A stretch of 64,000 nt of DNA from Tsuneonella litorea. Lineage in GTDB: Bacteria > Pseudomonadota > Alphaproteobacteria > Sphingomonadales > Sphingomonadaceae. A program made the translations under genes and the position numbers. This document shows, piece by piece, positions 1-7,188 of this stretch (its first letter is position 1; each line of letters opens with the position of its first letter). The notes under the pieces were generated by a model that worked only from the letters and a program-made list of their open reading frames with translations, was not told the DNA's origin and searched no databases. The stretch covers positions 248,001 to 312,000 of the forward strand of contig NZ_JAOAMV010000004.1 in assembly GCF_025154015.1 (NCBI RefSeq), given 5' to 3'.

Positions 1-360
1 TCGGACCTGACCTATCGCCTCTACGATTACGGACGCCCGCGTGACCTCCATCTCGACCGCGCGATCGCCATCGCCGATGGTGGGCCGCACCCCGCCCGGT
101 ATCGCCGGCAGGTTCCGCCCACCGGGCACGCGGTGCTGGTCGAAGGCCCGCATTTCCGCCTCGATCGCCTCGACGGACCGGCGGATGCGGAAACCATGGC
201 CCGGTACGGCGACCGGCCGCTGCTGGTGCTGCCAATCGATTGCCCGGTACCGATCGGCGGGATCGAAGCCCTGCCCGGCGCCTGCGCGGTGGCAGAGGGG
301 ATCGGCGCGGTGAAGCTGGCGCCAGGCGGGCTCGTCCTGATCGCCCAATCCTGCACCTGA
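1..360 (+). CDS. manA: Mannose-6-phosphate isomerase, class I (3' end only)
   Basis: This is the last 119 codons of a type I phosphomannose isomerase, the zinc enzyme that interconverts mannose 6-phosphate and fructose 6-phosphate and so feeds GDP-mannose and polysaccharide synthesis in the cytoplasm. The frame is open from base 1 and stops with TGA at 358-360. Near its beginning is the family signature TYRLYDYGRPRDLHLDR, followed by the C-terminal cupin region ending in a typical short hydrophobic strand. The start lies before the window. The gene is intact at its 3' end: the integrated element begins about 60 bases downstream and does not disrupt it. Its base composition matches the GC-rich host genes further right. 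Confidence 0.9.
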   Translation, partial: SDLTYRLYDYGRPRDLHLDRAIAIADGGPHPARYRRQVPPTGHAVLVEGPHFRLDRLDGPADAETMARYGDRPLLVLPIDCPVPIGGIEALPGACAVAEGIGAVKLAPGGLVLIAQSCT

Positions 361-421
361 CCGGGACGGCCATGACCGCCCGCCCGCAGCGCGGACCGTC
401 GACGATCAGTCAGCGAAGAAA

Positions 422-436
422 TGGATGCCCCGCAAG
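422..436. other. Attachment site core, left end of element
   Basis: TGGATGCCCCGCAAG repeats exactly the 3' end of the tRNA-Gln gene at the other end of the element (19292-19306). It marks where the element was inserted and where excision should rejoin the chromosome. A short hairpin-like context (ATGGATG ... CATCCAT) surrounds it. Confidence 0.88.
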
Positions 437-460
437 CATCCATGTTCTATCCGTAAATCG

Positions 461-697
461 CTAGTTTAGAGCATTTGCTCCCACACTCGCTCCCACATCG
501 TGATTGGAAAGCTGACCAAAACGGGCCGCAACCTCGCGCCAGAGATCAACCCCGCCCTGTTCGCCTTCCAATGCGAGCTTGCCGACCTTCTCCGCAATGA
601 AGCGTGGGCCATCAGCGCCGTGGTGTTTCTCAACCCACAGGGCCAGTGCCCACGCTTCCTTGTCTCGCTTTACCACGGCACCGAAACGGGCTCCCAC
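461..697 (-). CDS. Small hypothetical protein, W-A-x-A-L-W-V-E-K-H-H-G family, copy 1
   Basis: This encodes a 78-residue protein from a GTG at 697, or 71 residues from a GTG at 676 that overlaps the stop of the upstream gene. Its N-terminal half contains AWALALWVEKHHG and then GPRFIAEKVG, a pattern I associate with small proteins common in sphingomonads (possibly the family listed as DUF6961, from memory). A second copy of the same block lies at 956-1189. The last residues (VGASVGA) are encoded by the two integrase arm-type repeats at 477-497, so the gene and the attachment region overlap. The function is unknown. Confidence 0.6.
   Translation of the reverse strand: MGARFGAVVKRDKEAWALALWVEKHHGADGPRFIAEKVGKLALEGEQGGVDLWREVAARFGQLSNHDVGASVGANALN
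477..497 (+). repeat. Integrase arm-type repeats, left end
   Basis: Two copies of GCTCCCACA (477-485 and 489-497) are spaced 12 bases apart, about 40 bases inside the attachment core. CTCCCACA recurs just inside the integrase end (19156-19163), and an inverted pair lies at 11970-11990. Position and repetition fit arm-type binding sites for the island integrase. This is inference from arrangement; binding is not shown. Confidence 0.6.
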
Positions 698-990
698 CCG
701 CCTTCGTCATTGTAGACCGTGCCCCAATCATCGGTGAGCCAACAATCGTGCATGTGTTCAGGCTTGGTTTCCGGGTCCCACTCATGCAGGACCACCTCGC
801 CACCGAAAACGAAGCCGCCCGGTGGCAGTCGCTTATATTCGCAAAGATCAGGCTCGCACACCTCATCCACAAGGTCCCATAGGTCTTCCTCCGTGCAAGT
901 GAAGATGCCGACCGAAACCTTGTTGTGAATGACGCGGACGAACCAAGGCGCGAGGTCATCCGGGAGGTCGTCGGGGAGGTTTTCGTTCAC
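670..990 (-). CDS. Acidic hypothetical protein
   Basis: This is an acidic protein of 106 residues from a GTG at 990; a TTG at 1011 would add seven residues. It is rich in Trp, Asp and Glu, with the stretches EEDLWDLVDEVCEPDLCEY and VVLHEWDPETKPEH. It has no signal peptide or membrane segment, and I do not recognise a family. It sits between the two related small genes at 461-697 and 956-1189 on the same strand and overlaps both, so the three probably form one transcript. Acidic composition and location in an integrated element would suit an anti-restriction or DNA-mimic role, but nothing specific supports that. Confidence 0.5.
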   Translation of the reverse strand: MNENLPDDLPDDLAPWFVRVIHNKVSVGIFTCTEEDLWDLVDEVCEPDLCEYKRLPPGGFVFGGEVVLHEWDPETKPEHMHDCWLTDDWGTVYNDEGGWEPVSVPW

Positions 991-1189
991 AGCAGAGGAA
1001 TCTGCGCCCAAATCGGCAAACGATCAAGCCCGCCGAGGTAGGAACGATAGGAACAATAGCCGCCAGCCAGCCAACCATTACGGCGACGAAGCGTGAACCA
1101 TCCGGGCCGTGATGCCTCTCGATCCACAGCGCCATCGCCCAGGCGTATCTGTCTTTTACAATGCCTGCCGGGGAACCTAGCGGCAGCAC
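956..1189 (-). CDS. Small hypothetical protein, second copy of the A-L-W-x-E-x-H-H-G family, apparently decayed
   Basis: The block KDRYAWAMALWIERHHGPDG matches the N-terminal half of the protein at 461-697. After GWLA the similarity stops and the frame runs into a VPIVPT stretch made by 9-base repeats (1040-1059), then Cys/Arg-rich sequence overlapping the next gene by about 35-55 bases. I read this as a paralogue whose C-terminal half has been replaced or lost. The start is uncertain: GTG at 1189 is the only standard start in a good position. The function is unknown. Confidence 0.4.
   Translation of the reverse strand: MLPLGSPAGIVKDRYAWAMALWIERHHGPDGSRFVAVMVGWLAAIVPIVPTSAGLIVCRFGRRFLCCERKPPRRPPG
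1040..1059. repeat. 9-base tandem repeat (AGGRAC type)
   Basis: Two head-to-tail units, AGGAACGAT and AGGAACAAT, are followed by a partial third. The same 9-mer class recurs at 2285-2303 and 13771-13837, with degenerate units at 1391-1408. On the minus strand it encodes VPIVP. Confidence 0.55.
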
Positions 1190-1204
1190 GACGGTTTGGG
1201 CGGT

Positions 1205-1330
1205 GTGGAAACCAGGCTAATCATCGGCTACGCGCTCATCGCCTTTATGGTGATCGCGGCTTTCGTCTTGTTTGGATGGCTTCGGCACAAGCGGAACGTC
1301 CGTCGCGGCCATAGCCGTCGCTTTCGCTAA
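1205..1330 (+). CDS. Small membrane protein (41 residues), paralogue of the host protein at 21507
   Basis: A GTG start at 1205 gives 41 residues beginning METRLIIGYALIAF. There is one hydrophobic segment (about residues 5-25) and a basic Arg/His-rich tail. The first 14 residues nearly match the host protein at 21507-21638 (METRLIIAYGLIAL), which has the same length and layout, so the two are clearly related. The topology suggests a single-pass inner-membrane peptide with a cytoplasmic basic tail. The function is unknown. Its stop overlaps by four bases the stop of a minus-strand small gene at 1327-1440. The ribosome-binding site is weak. Confidence 0.6.
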   Translation: METRLIIGYALIAFMVIAAFVLFGWLRHKRNVRRGHSRRFR

Positions 1331-1440
1331 CCGATCCCCACGAACGCTAAAACGGTCCGCAGCCCATAGTACGCCATCGGCACTCCGATCAGGAACACCA
1401 GGAACGCGGCTTCAAGCTCGATCGGTTGGGGACGGCGCAT
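1327..1440 (-). CDS. Small hydrophobic protein (37 residues)
   Basis: ATG at 1440 opens a 37-residue frame beginning MRRPQPIELEAAFLVFLIG, with a hydrophobic stretch from about residue 11 to the end. It looks like a single-pass membrane peptide. It converges on the small membrane gene at 1205-1330 with a four-base overlap. Two degenerate AGGAAC 9-mers (1391-1408) lie within it. No clear ribosome-binding site is visible, so it is a candidate only. A holin-like role is possible but unsupported. Confidence 0.35.
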   Translation of the reverse strand: MRRPQPIELEAAFLVFLIGVPMAYYGLRTVLAFVGIG

Positions 1441-1476
1441 ATCGCCAGCTAGGCCGATTGGGGGCGTGCAGGAAAG

Positions 1477-1743
1477 TCAGTAGTGAAACCGGCACTGCGC
1501 GATCTCTAGGGCCTGTGCTTTGCCTTCACCAGTGACGCGATAAACAAGGCGGTCCTCCTGCGTAATTCGCCGCGACCACCAACCCTGCAGCGGCCCCTTT
1601 AAGGGTTCCGGCTTTCCGGTTCCCTCAAAGGGGGTGCGCTTACATTCCTTGATTAGTTTGTTGACCCGCTTGAGGGTCTTTTTGTCAGCTTCCTGCCAGT
1701 GCAGGTATTCATCCCAAGCGTTGTCAGACCACGTGAGCTTCAC
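1477..1743 (-). CDS. yoeB: Toxin YoeB, RelE-family mRNA interferase
   Basis: This is an 88-residue ribosome-dependent mRNA endonuclease of the YefM-YoeB type II toxin-antitoxin system. Family marks are WSDNAWDEYLHWQ at the N terminus, KLIKECKRTPFEGTGKPEPL in the middle, RRITQEDRLVYRV, and the C-terminal His-Tyr that supplies the catalytic histidine in YoeB. Length and motifs are those of the family and nothing looks broken. The start ATG overlaps the antitoxin stop by four bases, so translation is coupled. It lies near the left end of the element, where such modules stabilise integrated DNA. Confidence 0.93.
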   Translation of the reverse strand: MKLTWSDNAWDEYLHWQEADKKTLKRVNKLIKECKRTPFEGTGKPEPLKGPLQGWWSRRITQEDRLVYRVTGEGKAQALEIAQCRFHY

Positions 1744-1994
1744 GCGTCAACGAGGTCATGCTCCGTGCCGTTACCGGCATCGAGCTGCTCGATCGACTCA
1801 CGCAAACGCGTTGCGTTCGGGCGGCTAGACAGAAGGTGCATTGTTTCCTCAATCGCATTCCAATCCTCAAGGGAAAGCATCACGATTGATTCAGCCTTCT
1901 GGCGGGTTACGACAACGTGAGTGCGGTCATTTACGACCTGATCCATCACGCCTTTGAGGTTGGCGCGGGCATCGGAATAAGTGAGTACGTCCAT
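1740..1994 (-). CDS. yefM: Antitoxin YefM, Phd/YefM family
   Basis: This 84-residue antitoxin neutralises YoeB and represses its own operon. The N-terminal DNA-binding fold shows DVLTYSDARANLKGVMDQV and the middle shows VVTRQKAESIVMLSLEDW, both typical of YefM; the acidic C terminus is the toxin-binding part. ATG at 1994 is preceded by AAAGGAGG at good spacing. It is the first gene of the pair and overlaps yoeB by four bases. An operator-like pair of TGTACC/CGTACA half-sites lies about 30-45 bases upstream. Confidence 0.93.
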   Translation of the reverse strand: MDVLTYSDARANLKGVMDQVVNDRTHVVVTRQKAESIVMLSLEDWNAIEETMHLLSSRPNATRLRESIEQLDAGNGTEHDLVDA

Positions 1995-2021
1995 CGCTAC
2001 CTCCTTTCGTTACATCACACT

Positions 2022-2039
2022 TGTACGTAATCTGGTACA
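2022..2039 (-). promoter_or_regulatory. Probable YefM operator
   Basis: Read on the minus strand, TGTACC and CGTACA occur with centres 12 bases apart, 28-45 bases before the yefM start. Established work on Escherichia coli YefM describes binding to palindromes with a TGTACA core at about this spacing (from memory). Each half-site here differs by one base. No convincing -10 box could be fixed. Confidence 0.5.
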
Positions 2040-2080
2040 GATGCAAGCGTGAACAACGGGTGAAGGCTGAAACGGATTGT

Positions 2081-2344
2081 TTAGTCGTCGGTACCCGAGC
2101 GCTGAACATTTCGCTTCGCCGTTTCAGGTACCAGCTTCCACACACGCTCCTTGATGCGCTGATCGTCGTTGTCGCATCGAGGGGCGCTCGGCTGACAACA
2201 ACAACTCCCGAAAGCCCCCCCTGTCAGAACCGCCGAGCATTTGAGTGATGGCACGTTCGGCAGGCTAAGGAAGGCTGGGACAAAAGGGACACTAGGGACA
2301 CTAGGCCAGCCATCTGGAGAAGCCGACGAAGCCCGCGCACTCAT
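2081..2344 (-). CDS. Doubtful hypothetical protein downstream of the ejection protein
   Basis: An 87-residue frame starts with an ATG that overlaps the stop of the giant gene by four bases (ATGA). It contains VPSVPFVP made by the 9-base repeats at 2285-2303, a Cys-rich middle, and a charged end (DDQRIKERVWKLVPETAKR). The overlap favours a real gene, but the odd composition argues against it. Apart from this frame, the 1995-2340 interval holds only the yefM control region and the repeats. Confidence 0.25.
   Translation of the reverse strand: MSARASSASPDGWPSVPSVPFVPAFLSLPNVPSLKCSAVLTGGAFGSCCCQPSAPRCDNDDQRIKERVWKLVPETAKRNVQRSGTDD
2285..2303. repeat. 9-base tandem repeat (AGGRAC type)
   Basis: Two exact units of AGGGACACT are followed by AGG and preceded by a degenerate unit (GGGACAAAA, 2277-2285). 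They belong to the same class as the repeats at 1040-1059 and 13771-13837 and encode VPSVPFVP on the minus strand. Confidence 0.55.
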
Positions 2345-5300
2345 TGGACCGTGAAGCCTGGGGGTGGCGGCGGCATCCCGGCCAATGGGTTGCGGACACC
2401 CGCAGACGCAGCCCCACCGATAGGCGGAGCGCCGTAGTATCCCGGAATACGGAAGTGCAGATGCCCGTCATGGATGAGGGTTTCGGCTTCCGGGTAATTC
2501 CGTTTCACCTGTGCCCGCAACCAGCCCATCGACTTGCCCTCAGGCGGCAGCGCATCGAACGTGTCGCCGTTCATGTGTGTGCTGTCGTCCGCCGCGTTGT
2601 AGCCCCGGCGCTTGAGCGACTGGTTATATTCGTAGTCTCGGAAGCCGCTTGTGAATTGGACGCCGGGGATCTTCTCTTGCAGGTCTCGATAGACATTCAC
2701 GCCCGCGCTTTCACCGACGACCTTGAAGCCCTGAGGCGGCGGAGGTGCGCCCCCATCCGGCTTGTCGGGGCCACCGCCGAACAGGCTTTCCCGCACTTCG
2801 CGCCGAGCCACATCGACCGTCTTTTTCGCCAGCTTGGTCCGTTCCTCGCGATCCGGCGCAGACCAACCCGGCCCAGTTACGAGGTAGGTCAGGCGTTCAT
2901 GCGAGAGCTTGCCCGCCCGTTCCTGATACGTGTCGTGTTCCTCTGGCGTCAGCTCGCGCCCGCCGACCTTCTTGGGCACGAACCCCGGCGCGTATTCGCC
3001 CAGCTTGAGCAGTTCGAGGTTGACCGGATCGCGCTTCGCTTTCGAAGTGTAGGCAGGCGAGAGGAACCCGCTGTCAAAGGTGACTTCCTCGCCCCAAATG
3101 TCCCGCCTCGGCAGCAGATCGTCGCGCATCCCCGGCGTGCGGGCCATGATGGCGTCCTGCACGCTTTCGACCTGGCGCGCCGTGGGATCGATCGCACGCG
3201 CCACACCGGCCACGCCAGCGGGCACCGTGAGCGAACCGACAAGGCGCTCAATCATGTTGTCGGCATTGCGTTGCGGATCATCGAGGCCAGCAACGAGGTC
3301 CGACACCCCAGACAGCCAAGTCTTGCTCGCGAGGTTGCCCATGATGGACATCACCAGCAGCGCCGCCTTGTCGTCCTTTTCGCGTTCGCTCATGCCTTCC
3401 GGCAGGGTTGCGAGGTCCGCAGCCACACCCAGCGTCATCGCGAACGGATCGAGCCGCTTGTAGCTGTAATAGGTATCCCCGATTTTGATCGAGTATTCCT
3501 GCCAGCCATCAGCCCTGAGCAGTCGCGCCTTCTTGGCGTCGGACGGCAGCGCCCCCGTAACGTGACCATTGAGCGCGGCCTGATAGATGGCCATGCCGAA
3601 GCCGGTCCCGACCATCATCCGGGCCAGAGCAACGTCACGACGCGCCCCACCGGCTGCGATCTCCTTCCGCCAGCGCGGCATGAAAGGCGCAGCGGGCGAA
3701 CGCTCGGCAGCAAACTTGAGCAGGTTCGTGGGGGTGCGGATAAACGGCAGGTAGAGCTTGGCAATCAGGCTGTTCTGCGAGACGTTGGATATGCTCTGCC
3801 CAATCGGCCCGAGTTTCGTCTGGAACGTCAGGTAGCGCCCGTATTTCAGCGATTGCTCCAGCAGTTCATCGGTCGGGTTGGCCGAAAGTTCTGCAATGCG
3901 CTTGCGGGCGGCCTCCCCCTTCAGGCCTTCCTTGTGCGCCTGCCTTGCCGCGATGCCGTTCAGTTCCATGCGGCGGGCCATGCCCTTGAACAGTTCATCC
4001 TCTGCCGTGAGCAGGCGAGTGGGGACGCGGATCACTTCACCCTTGAGGCCGCTAATGGCCTTGTATTCGTCGCCCTCGACCTTGCTGACGAAATCGGACG
4101 CTTCGCCAGTGCGGACGGCACGGGCAAACATCCGAGCGCCTTCCTTCGCGCCCGCCATAAGCCCGAAAGCCCGCGCGCCGACTTCCGAGCCCGTGACGCG
4201 ATCAATCCCGCCTTTGGCGAACGCCTGCCGCGCCTTGCCGATAGCCGAAGCCGCCGCAAACTCGGGAAGCTGAGCCATCGCGGTCAGCGTGTTCGAGGTC
4301 ATGTTGACCACATGCGTTGCCGGGTTGGACAGCAGGAAGTTGATGTAAAGCTCGGCGATCTTGTTGCGCCACTTGGGCTTCGTCGCCTTGTTCGCCAGCG
4401 CGTTGAATACGCCGGGGCCGGACTCGACAGCATCAATCAGGGTTTCCGCCGCTTCGCGCAGGTTGTCGCGACCGCCGCCGCCCCGGACCAAGCCAGCCAG
4501 AACATCGCCGCGAACCGCCCGGCTATCGGCAGCCATGCGGAATTGCTGGAGCGTCCGCCCCGCCTCCGCCGTCATTCCCGCGACTTGCTCCTGGATGGCC
4601 ACGTGACGGACCAGCTTCCGGCGAAACTCGGCCATTACATCATCGCCGGGGACTTCGAGCGCGCGGATCTTCTTTGCCGCGTTCACAAGCTCATTGCTGG
4701 ACTTGGCGAGTATCTGGCGAGCCGCCAGCGCTTCCTCAGCGTTGAGCGCCTGCCCCTTGCGACGGGATAGCAGTTGATCGGCGGTCATGCCCATTTCGGA
4801 CGCCAGCCGTTCGGTTTCCGCCTGGGTAATCCGCCCCCGCGTGGCAGCGTCGAAGCCGCCCAGCGTGTTGTGAGCCGTCTTGAGCGCCCTGCGTATATCC
4901 TGCGGGCTATCCAGCTTGGTCACATCGACATTGCCGACACGCTCAATCGCATCCGACGGCCATTCCTCATAGGCCTGCACGGGAGGGAACGGCTGGCCCT
5001 CAGGAGCGGGATTGCTGCGGTCCTCCCAGATCGCCCCGTCCGCCTCGATACGCTGTTGCTCGAAGTCGTATCGCTCCGAGCGGGTGGCATCGAAACGCTC
5101 AAGCTGGGGAGCATCTTCGGGCAGGAACCGACGACCGGTGTTGCCTTCATAGGTATCGCGCAGGGCGTCGAGAAATTCCGGCACCGTGGGGCGTTCGGTC
5201 ATCTCGGGGAAATAGCCCGCCTCCCAAGCGGCCATTGCCGCATCGTCGAGATTGTCGCCGCCCTCGTTATTCACCAGCGGACCGAAGCGGTGTTCCTGGC

Positions 5301-7188
5301 CAACGTGGTCGAGGCCTTTGCGAGAGGCATTCGTGAACCCCATCGCGGACAGTTCGCCACCCTGATCTTGCAGACCCCCGCGCAGTCGCACCCACCCAAT
5401 TAGATCGGTTGGGCCAACCTTGGGAACGGACACGCCCATCCAGTTCCGCACAGTGCCCTTGGAAAGCTCAGCACGTTCGTTCGGAGCCTTTGCCTTCGCA
5501 TATCGCCCGGCTTGCACCGCAGCGGCATCCTCAGGGCCATCGACGACATTGGACGGCAGCGGCAGCACATCGCCCGGTTGCACGCGCTCAGCGGCAGCCA
5601 TGCGCTCGGCATCCGTCGCGGGATCGAACAGGCGGCGGGCACGTTGCGGCGCATTCGCGGAAAGCGACGGCGTAGTCTGGCCTTCCATCGCGATCGATCG
5701 ACCGGTAGGCCCCCCATCGGGAGCGGGGGCGACAGATTCGACCCTTTGGCCTTCGCTTCCACCCTCAACAATCCGAAATCCGGGTGGCGGTTCGGGAATG
5801 CTCGAGGCAGCGTTGCGGGCGGCGACATCGGTGTAGTCCAGACCGGCTTCGCCCGCCGTCTCGCCAGCCGTTATTGCCTCTGGCGATACTTCGCGCCGGA
5901 AACGCCCCCTCAGCGCGTCCACGCCCCGCCCGAGGGCAGGGAGAGAATATTCCAGCGCCTTGCCGCCAGCGGCGTTTACAACGGCCCCCACGGGTGCGCC
6001 GATCACCGCGCCCTTCACGCGGTCAACGGTCGATCCGTCCGTGCCCAGGAAGCCTTCAGCGCCGCCATAGACCGCCCCGACCCTTGCAAGCTGGGGAACG
6101 GTGCGAGCGCCTTGCCCATACGGCAGGACAAAACCCGAGGTCAGCGCACCGGCTATCTCGCCCGCGGTGGACGCGACGGGATGCACGGTTTGATCGTAAG
6201 ACAGAGTGCCCGCGTTCTGGCGCTGGTTGTTGAGCCAGATGTCGGCAAGCCTGCGGTCGCTGTTGAAGATGTTTTCGCGGCCACCCGTGCCGCCGAGCGT
6301 ATCCACGATGGCTCCGGCCTCATCGAGACCGCCAGCGAGGAACCCCGAACCGAACTTGCGAACAGCAGCCCCACCGGCACCGTCCCCACTATCGATCATC
6401 AGTGGCGGCGCATCGGTGTAGGACACGAGCGGATTGATCGGCTCGCCCCTGCCCTTGCGTTCGTCGCGATCCTTGACCCACGCCCGCAAGTCGTCGGGCC
6501 GTGAAGTCTGATAGCCCTGCCTATCAAGGAAGGCGTTAATCTCGTCCGCCGTACCGTGCTGGAGAAGCACCTGATACTGTTCCTCCACCTTCGGCGGCAG
6601 GCCATCGGGCGAAGGCGTGTCGAAAAACTGCGCGACCGTTTCCCGCTCCGGCAGGAAGTCCGGGTTGGCGCGATATTCGGCAGGGTCCTGCGCGAACGTG
6701 TCGTGCATTCCGAGGCGGTTGACCCGTGCGAGGCGTTCAGCCTGGACGTAATCGGCGCGGCGACCGGGATCGCTCGACAGGTATTGCGGGGCCACGAGCG
6801 CGTTCCCGGTCCGCAGGGCGGCAAGGCCAGCATCCGTCCCATCCAGCTCGACCGGCCCGACCAGCCGCCCGTAGCTGTGACCCTGGACGCTATCGAGGTT
6901 CACGCTCCCCGCGTTCGCAATCTCCCCTTGCAGCCAATCGCGCGACTGCCGGCCGATCTGGACGGGGTTGCCCTGCCGGTCGAAGCCGGGCTGATCGAGT
7001 TCCGGCGCGTCCACGCCCCACAGGCGAACAGGGCGCTCGTTCTCGGAATCAATCGTGTCGCCGTCATGGGCGTCAGGATCGACGAGGCGAAAGCCCGGAG
7101 GCGGATCGGGAATGTCGGAGCGCTTCTTCGGTTTCCTCGACTGTCCGACAATCGAGAACCCCGGAGGCGGCGGGGGAAGATCGCTCAC
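2341..7188 (-). CDS. Giant phage ejection-type protein with nuclease-like and peptidase-like domains and PPPGF motifs
   Basis: From a GTG at 7188 that overlaps the upstream stop (GTGA), this encodes 1615 residues. Residues about 40-135 resemble a staphylococcal-nuclease-type domain: DGDT, RLWGVDAPE and YGRLVG cover the expected metal and catalytic positions. The long alpha-helical, Ala/Gly-rich body contains FLLSNPATHVVN at 951-962, a pattern of large phage internal or ejection proteins. Residues about 1500-1585 resemble an M15-type peptidoglycan peptidase (His1538, Asp1545, then HLH at 1576-1578). Five proline-rich PP(P/Q)GF motifs flank the domains (about 5-11, 28-33, 465-471, 1482-1488, 1606-1612). 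The likely role is cell-wall penetration and DNA delivery from a virion. Family placement is inference from motifs. Confidence 0.75.
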   Translation of the reverse strand: MSDLPPPPPGFSIVGQSRKPKKRSDIPDPPPGFRLVDPDAHDGDTIDSENERPVRLWGVDAPELDQPGFDRQGNPVQIGRQSRDWLQGEIANAGSVNLDSVQGHSYGRLVGPVELDGTDAGLAALRTGNALVAPQYLSSDPGRRADYVQAERLARVNRLGMHDTFAQDPAEYRANPDFLPERETVAQFFDTPSPDGLPPKVEEQYQVLLQHGTADEINAFLDRQGYQTSRPDDLRAWVKDRDERKGRGEPINPLVSYTDAPPLMIDSGDGAGGAAVRKFGSGFLAGGLDEAGAIVDTLGGTGGRENIFNSDRRLADIWLNNQRQNAGTLSYDQTVHPVASTAGEIAGALTSGFVLPYGQGARTVPQLARVGAVYGGAEGFLGTDGSTVDRVKGAVIGAPVGAVVNAAGGKALEYSLPALGRGVDALRGRFRREVSPEAITAGETAGEAGLDYTDVAARNAASSIPEPPPGFRIVEGGSEGQRVESVAPAPDGGPTGRSIAMEGQTTPSLSANAPQRARRLFDPATDAERMAAAERVQPGDVLPLPSNVVDGPEDAAAVQAGRYAKAKAPNERAELSKGTVRNWMGVSVPKVGPTDLIGWVRLRGGLQDQGGELSAMGFTNASRKGLDHVGQEHRFGPLVNNEGGDNLDDAAMAAWEAGYFPEMTERPTVPEFLDALRDTYEGNTGRRFLPEDAPQLERFDATRSERYDFEQQRIEADGAIWEDRSNPAPEGQPFPPVQAYEEWPSDAIERVGNVDVTKLDSPQDIRRALKTAHNTLGGFDAATRGRITQAETERLASEMGMTADQLLSRRKGQALNAEEALAARQILAKSSNELVNAAKKIRALEVPGDDVMAEFRRKLVRHVAIQEQVAGMTAEAGRTLQQFRMAADSRAVRGDVLAGLVRGGGGRDNLREAAETLIDAVESGPGVFNALANKATKPKWRNKIAELYINFLLSNPATHVVNMTSNTLTAMAQLPEFAAASAIGKARQAFAKGGIDRVTGSEVGARAFGLMAGAKEGARMFARAVRTGEASDFVSKVEGDEYKAISGLKGEVIRVPTRLLTAEDELFKGMARRMELNGIAARQAHKEGLKGEAARKRIAELSANPTDELLEQSLKYGRYLTFQTKLGPIGQSISNVSQNSLIAKLYLPFIRTPTNLLKFAAERSPAAPFMPRWRKEIAAGGARRDVALARMMVGTGFGMAIYQAALNGHVTGALPSDAKKARLLRADGWQEYSIKIGDTYYSYKRLDPFAMTLGVAADLATLPEGMSEREKDDKAALLVMSIMGNLASKTWLSGVSDLVAGLDDPQRNADNMIERLVGSLTVPAGVAGVARAIDPTARQVESVQDAIMARTPGMRDDLLPRRDIWGEEVTFDSGFLSPAYTSKAKRDPVNLELLKLGEYAPGFVPKKVGGRELTPEEHDTYQERAGKLSHERLTYLVTGPGWSAPDREERTKLAKKTVDVARREVRESLFGGGPDKPDGGAPPPPQGFKVVGESAGVNVYRDLQEKIPGVQFTSGFRDYEYNQSLKRRGYNAADDSTHMNGDTFDALPPEGKSMGWLRAQVKRNYPEAETLIHDGHLHFRIPGYYGAPPIGGAASAGVRNPLAGMPPPPPGFTVQ

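Noticed and set aside
670-990. Anti-restriction (DNA-mimic) call for the acidic protein
   Set aside because: Acidity and location in a mobile element are suggestive, but no known anti-restriction motif is present.
2344-4770. Long open plus-strand frame (about 800 codons) opposite the giant ejection-type gene
   Set aside because: It mirrors a well-supported minus-strand gene with recognisable domains. Its own translation is Arg/His/Leu-rich with no motif, no ribosome-binding site and no coupling, so it is a shadow frame.
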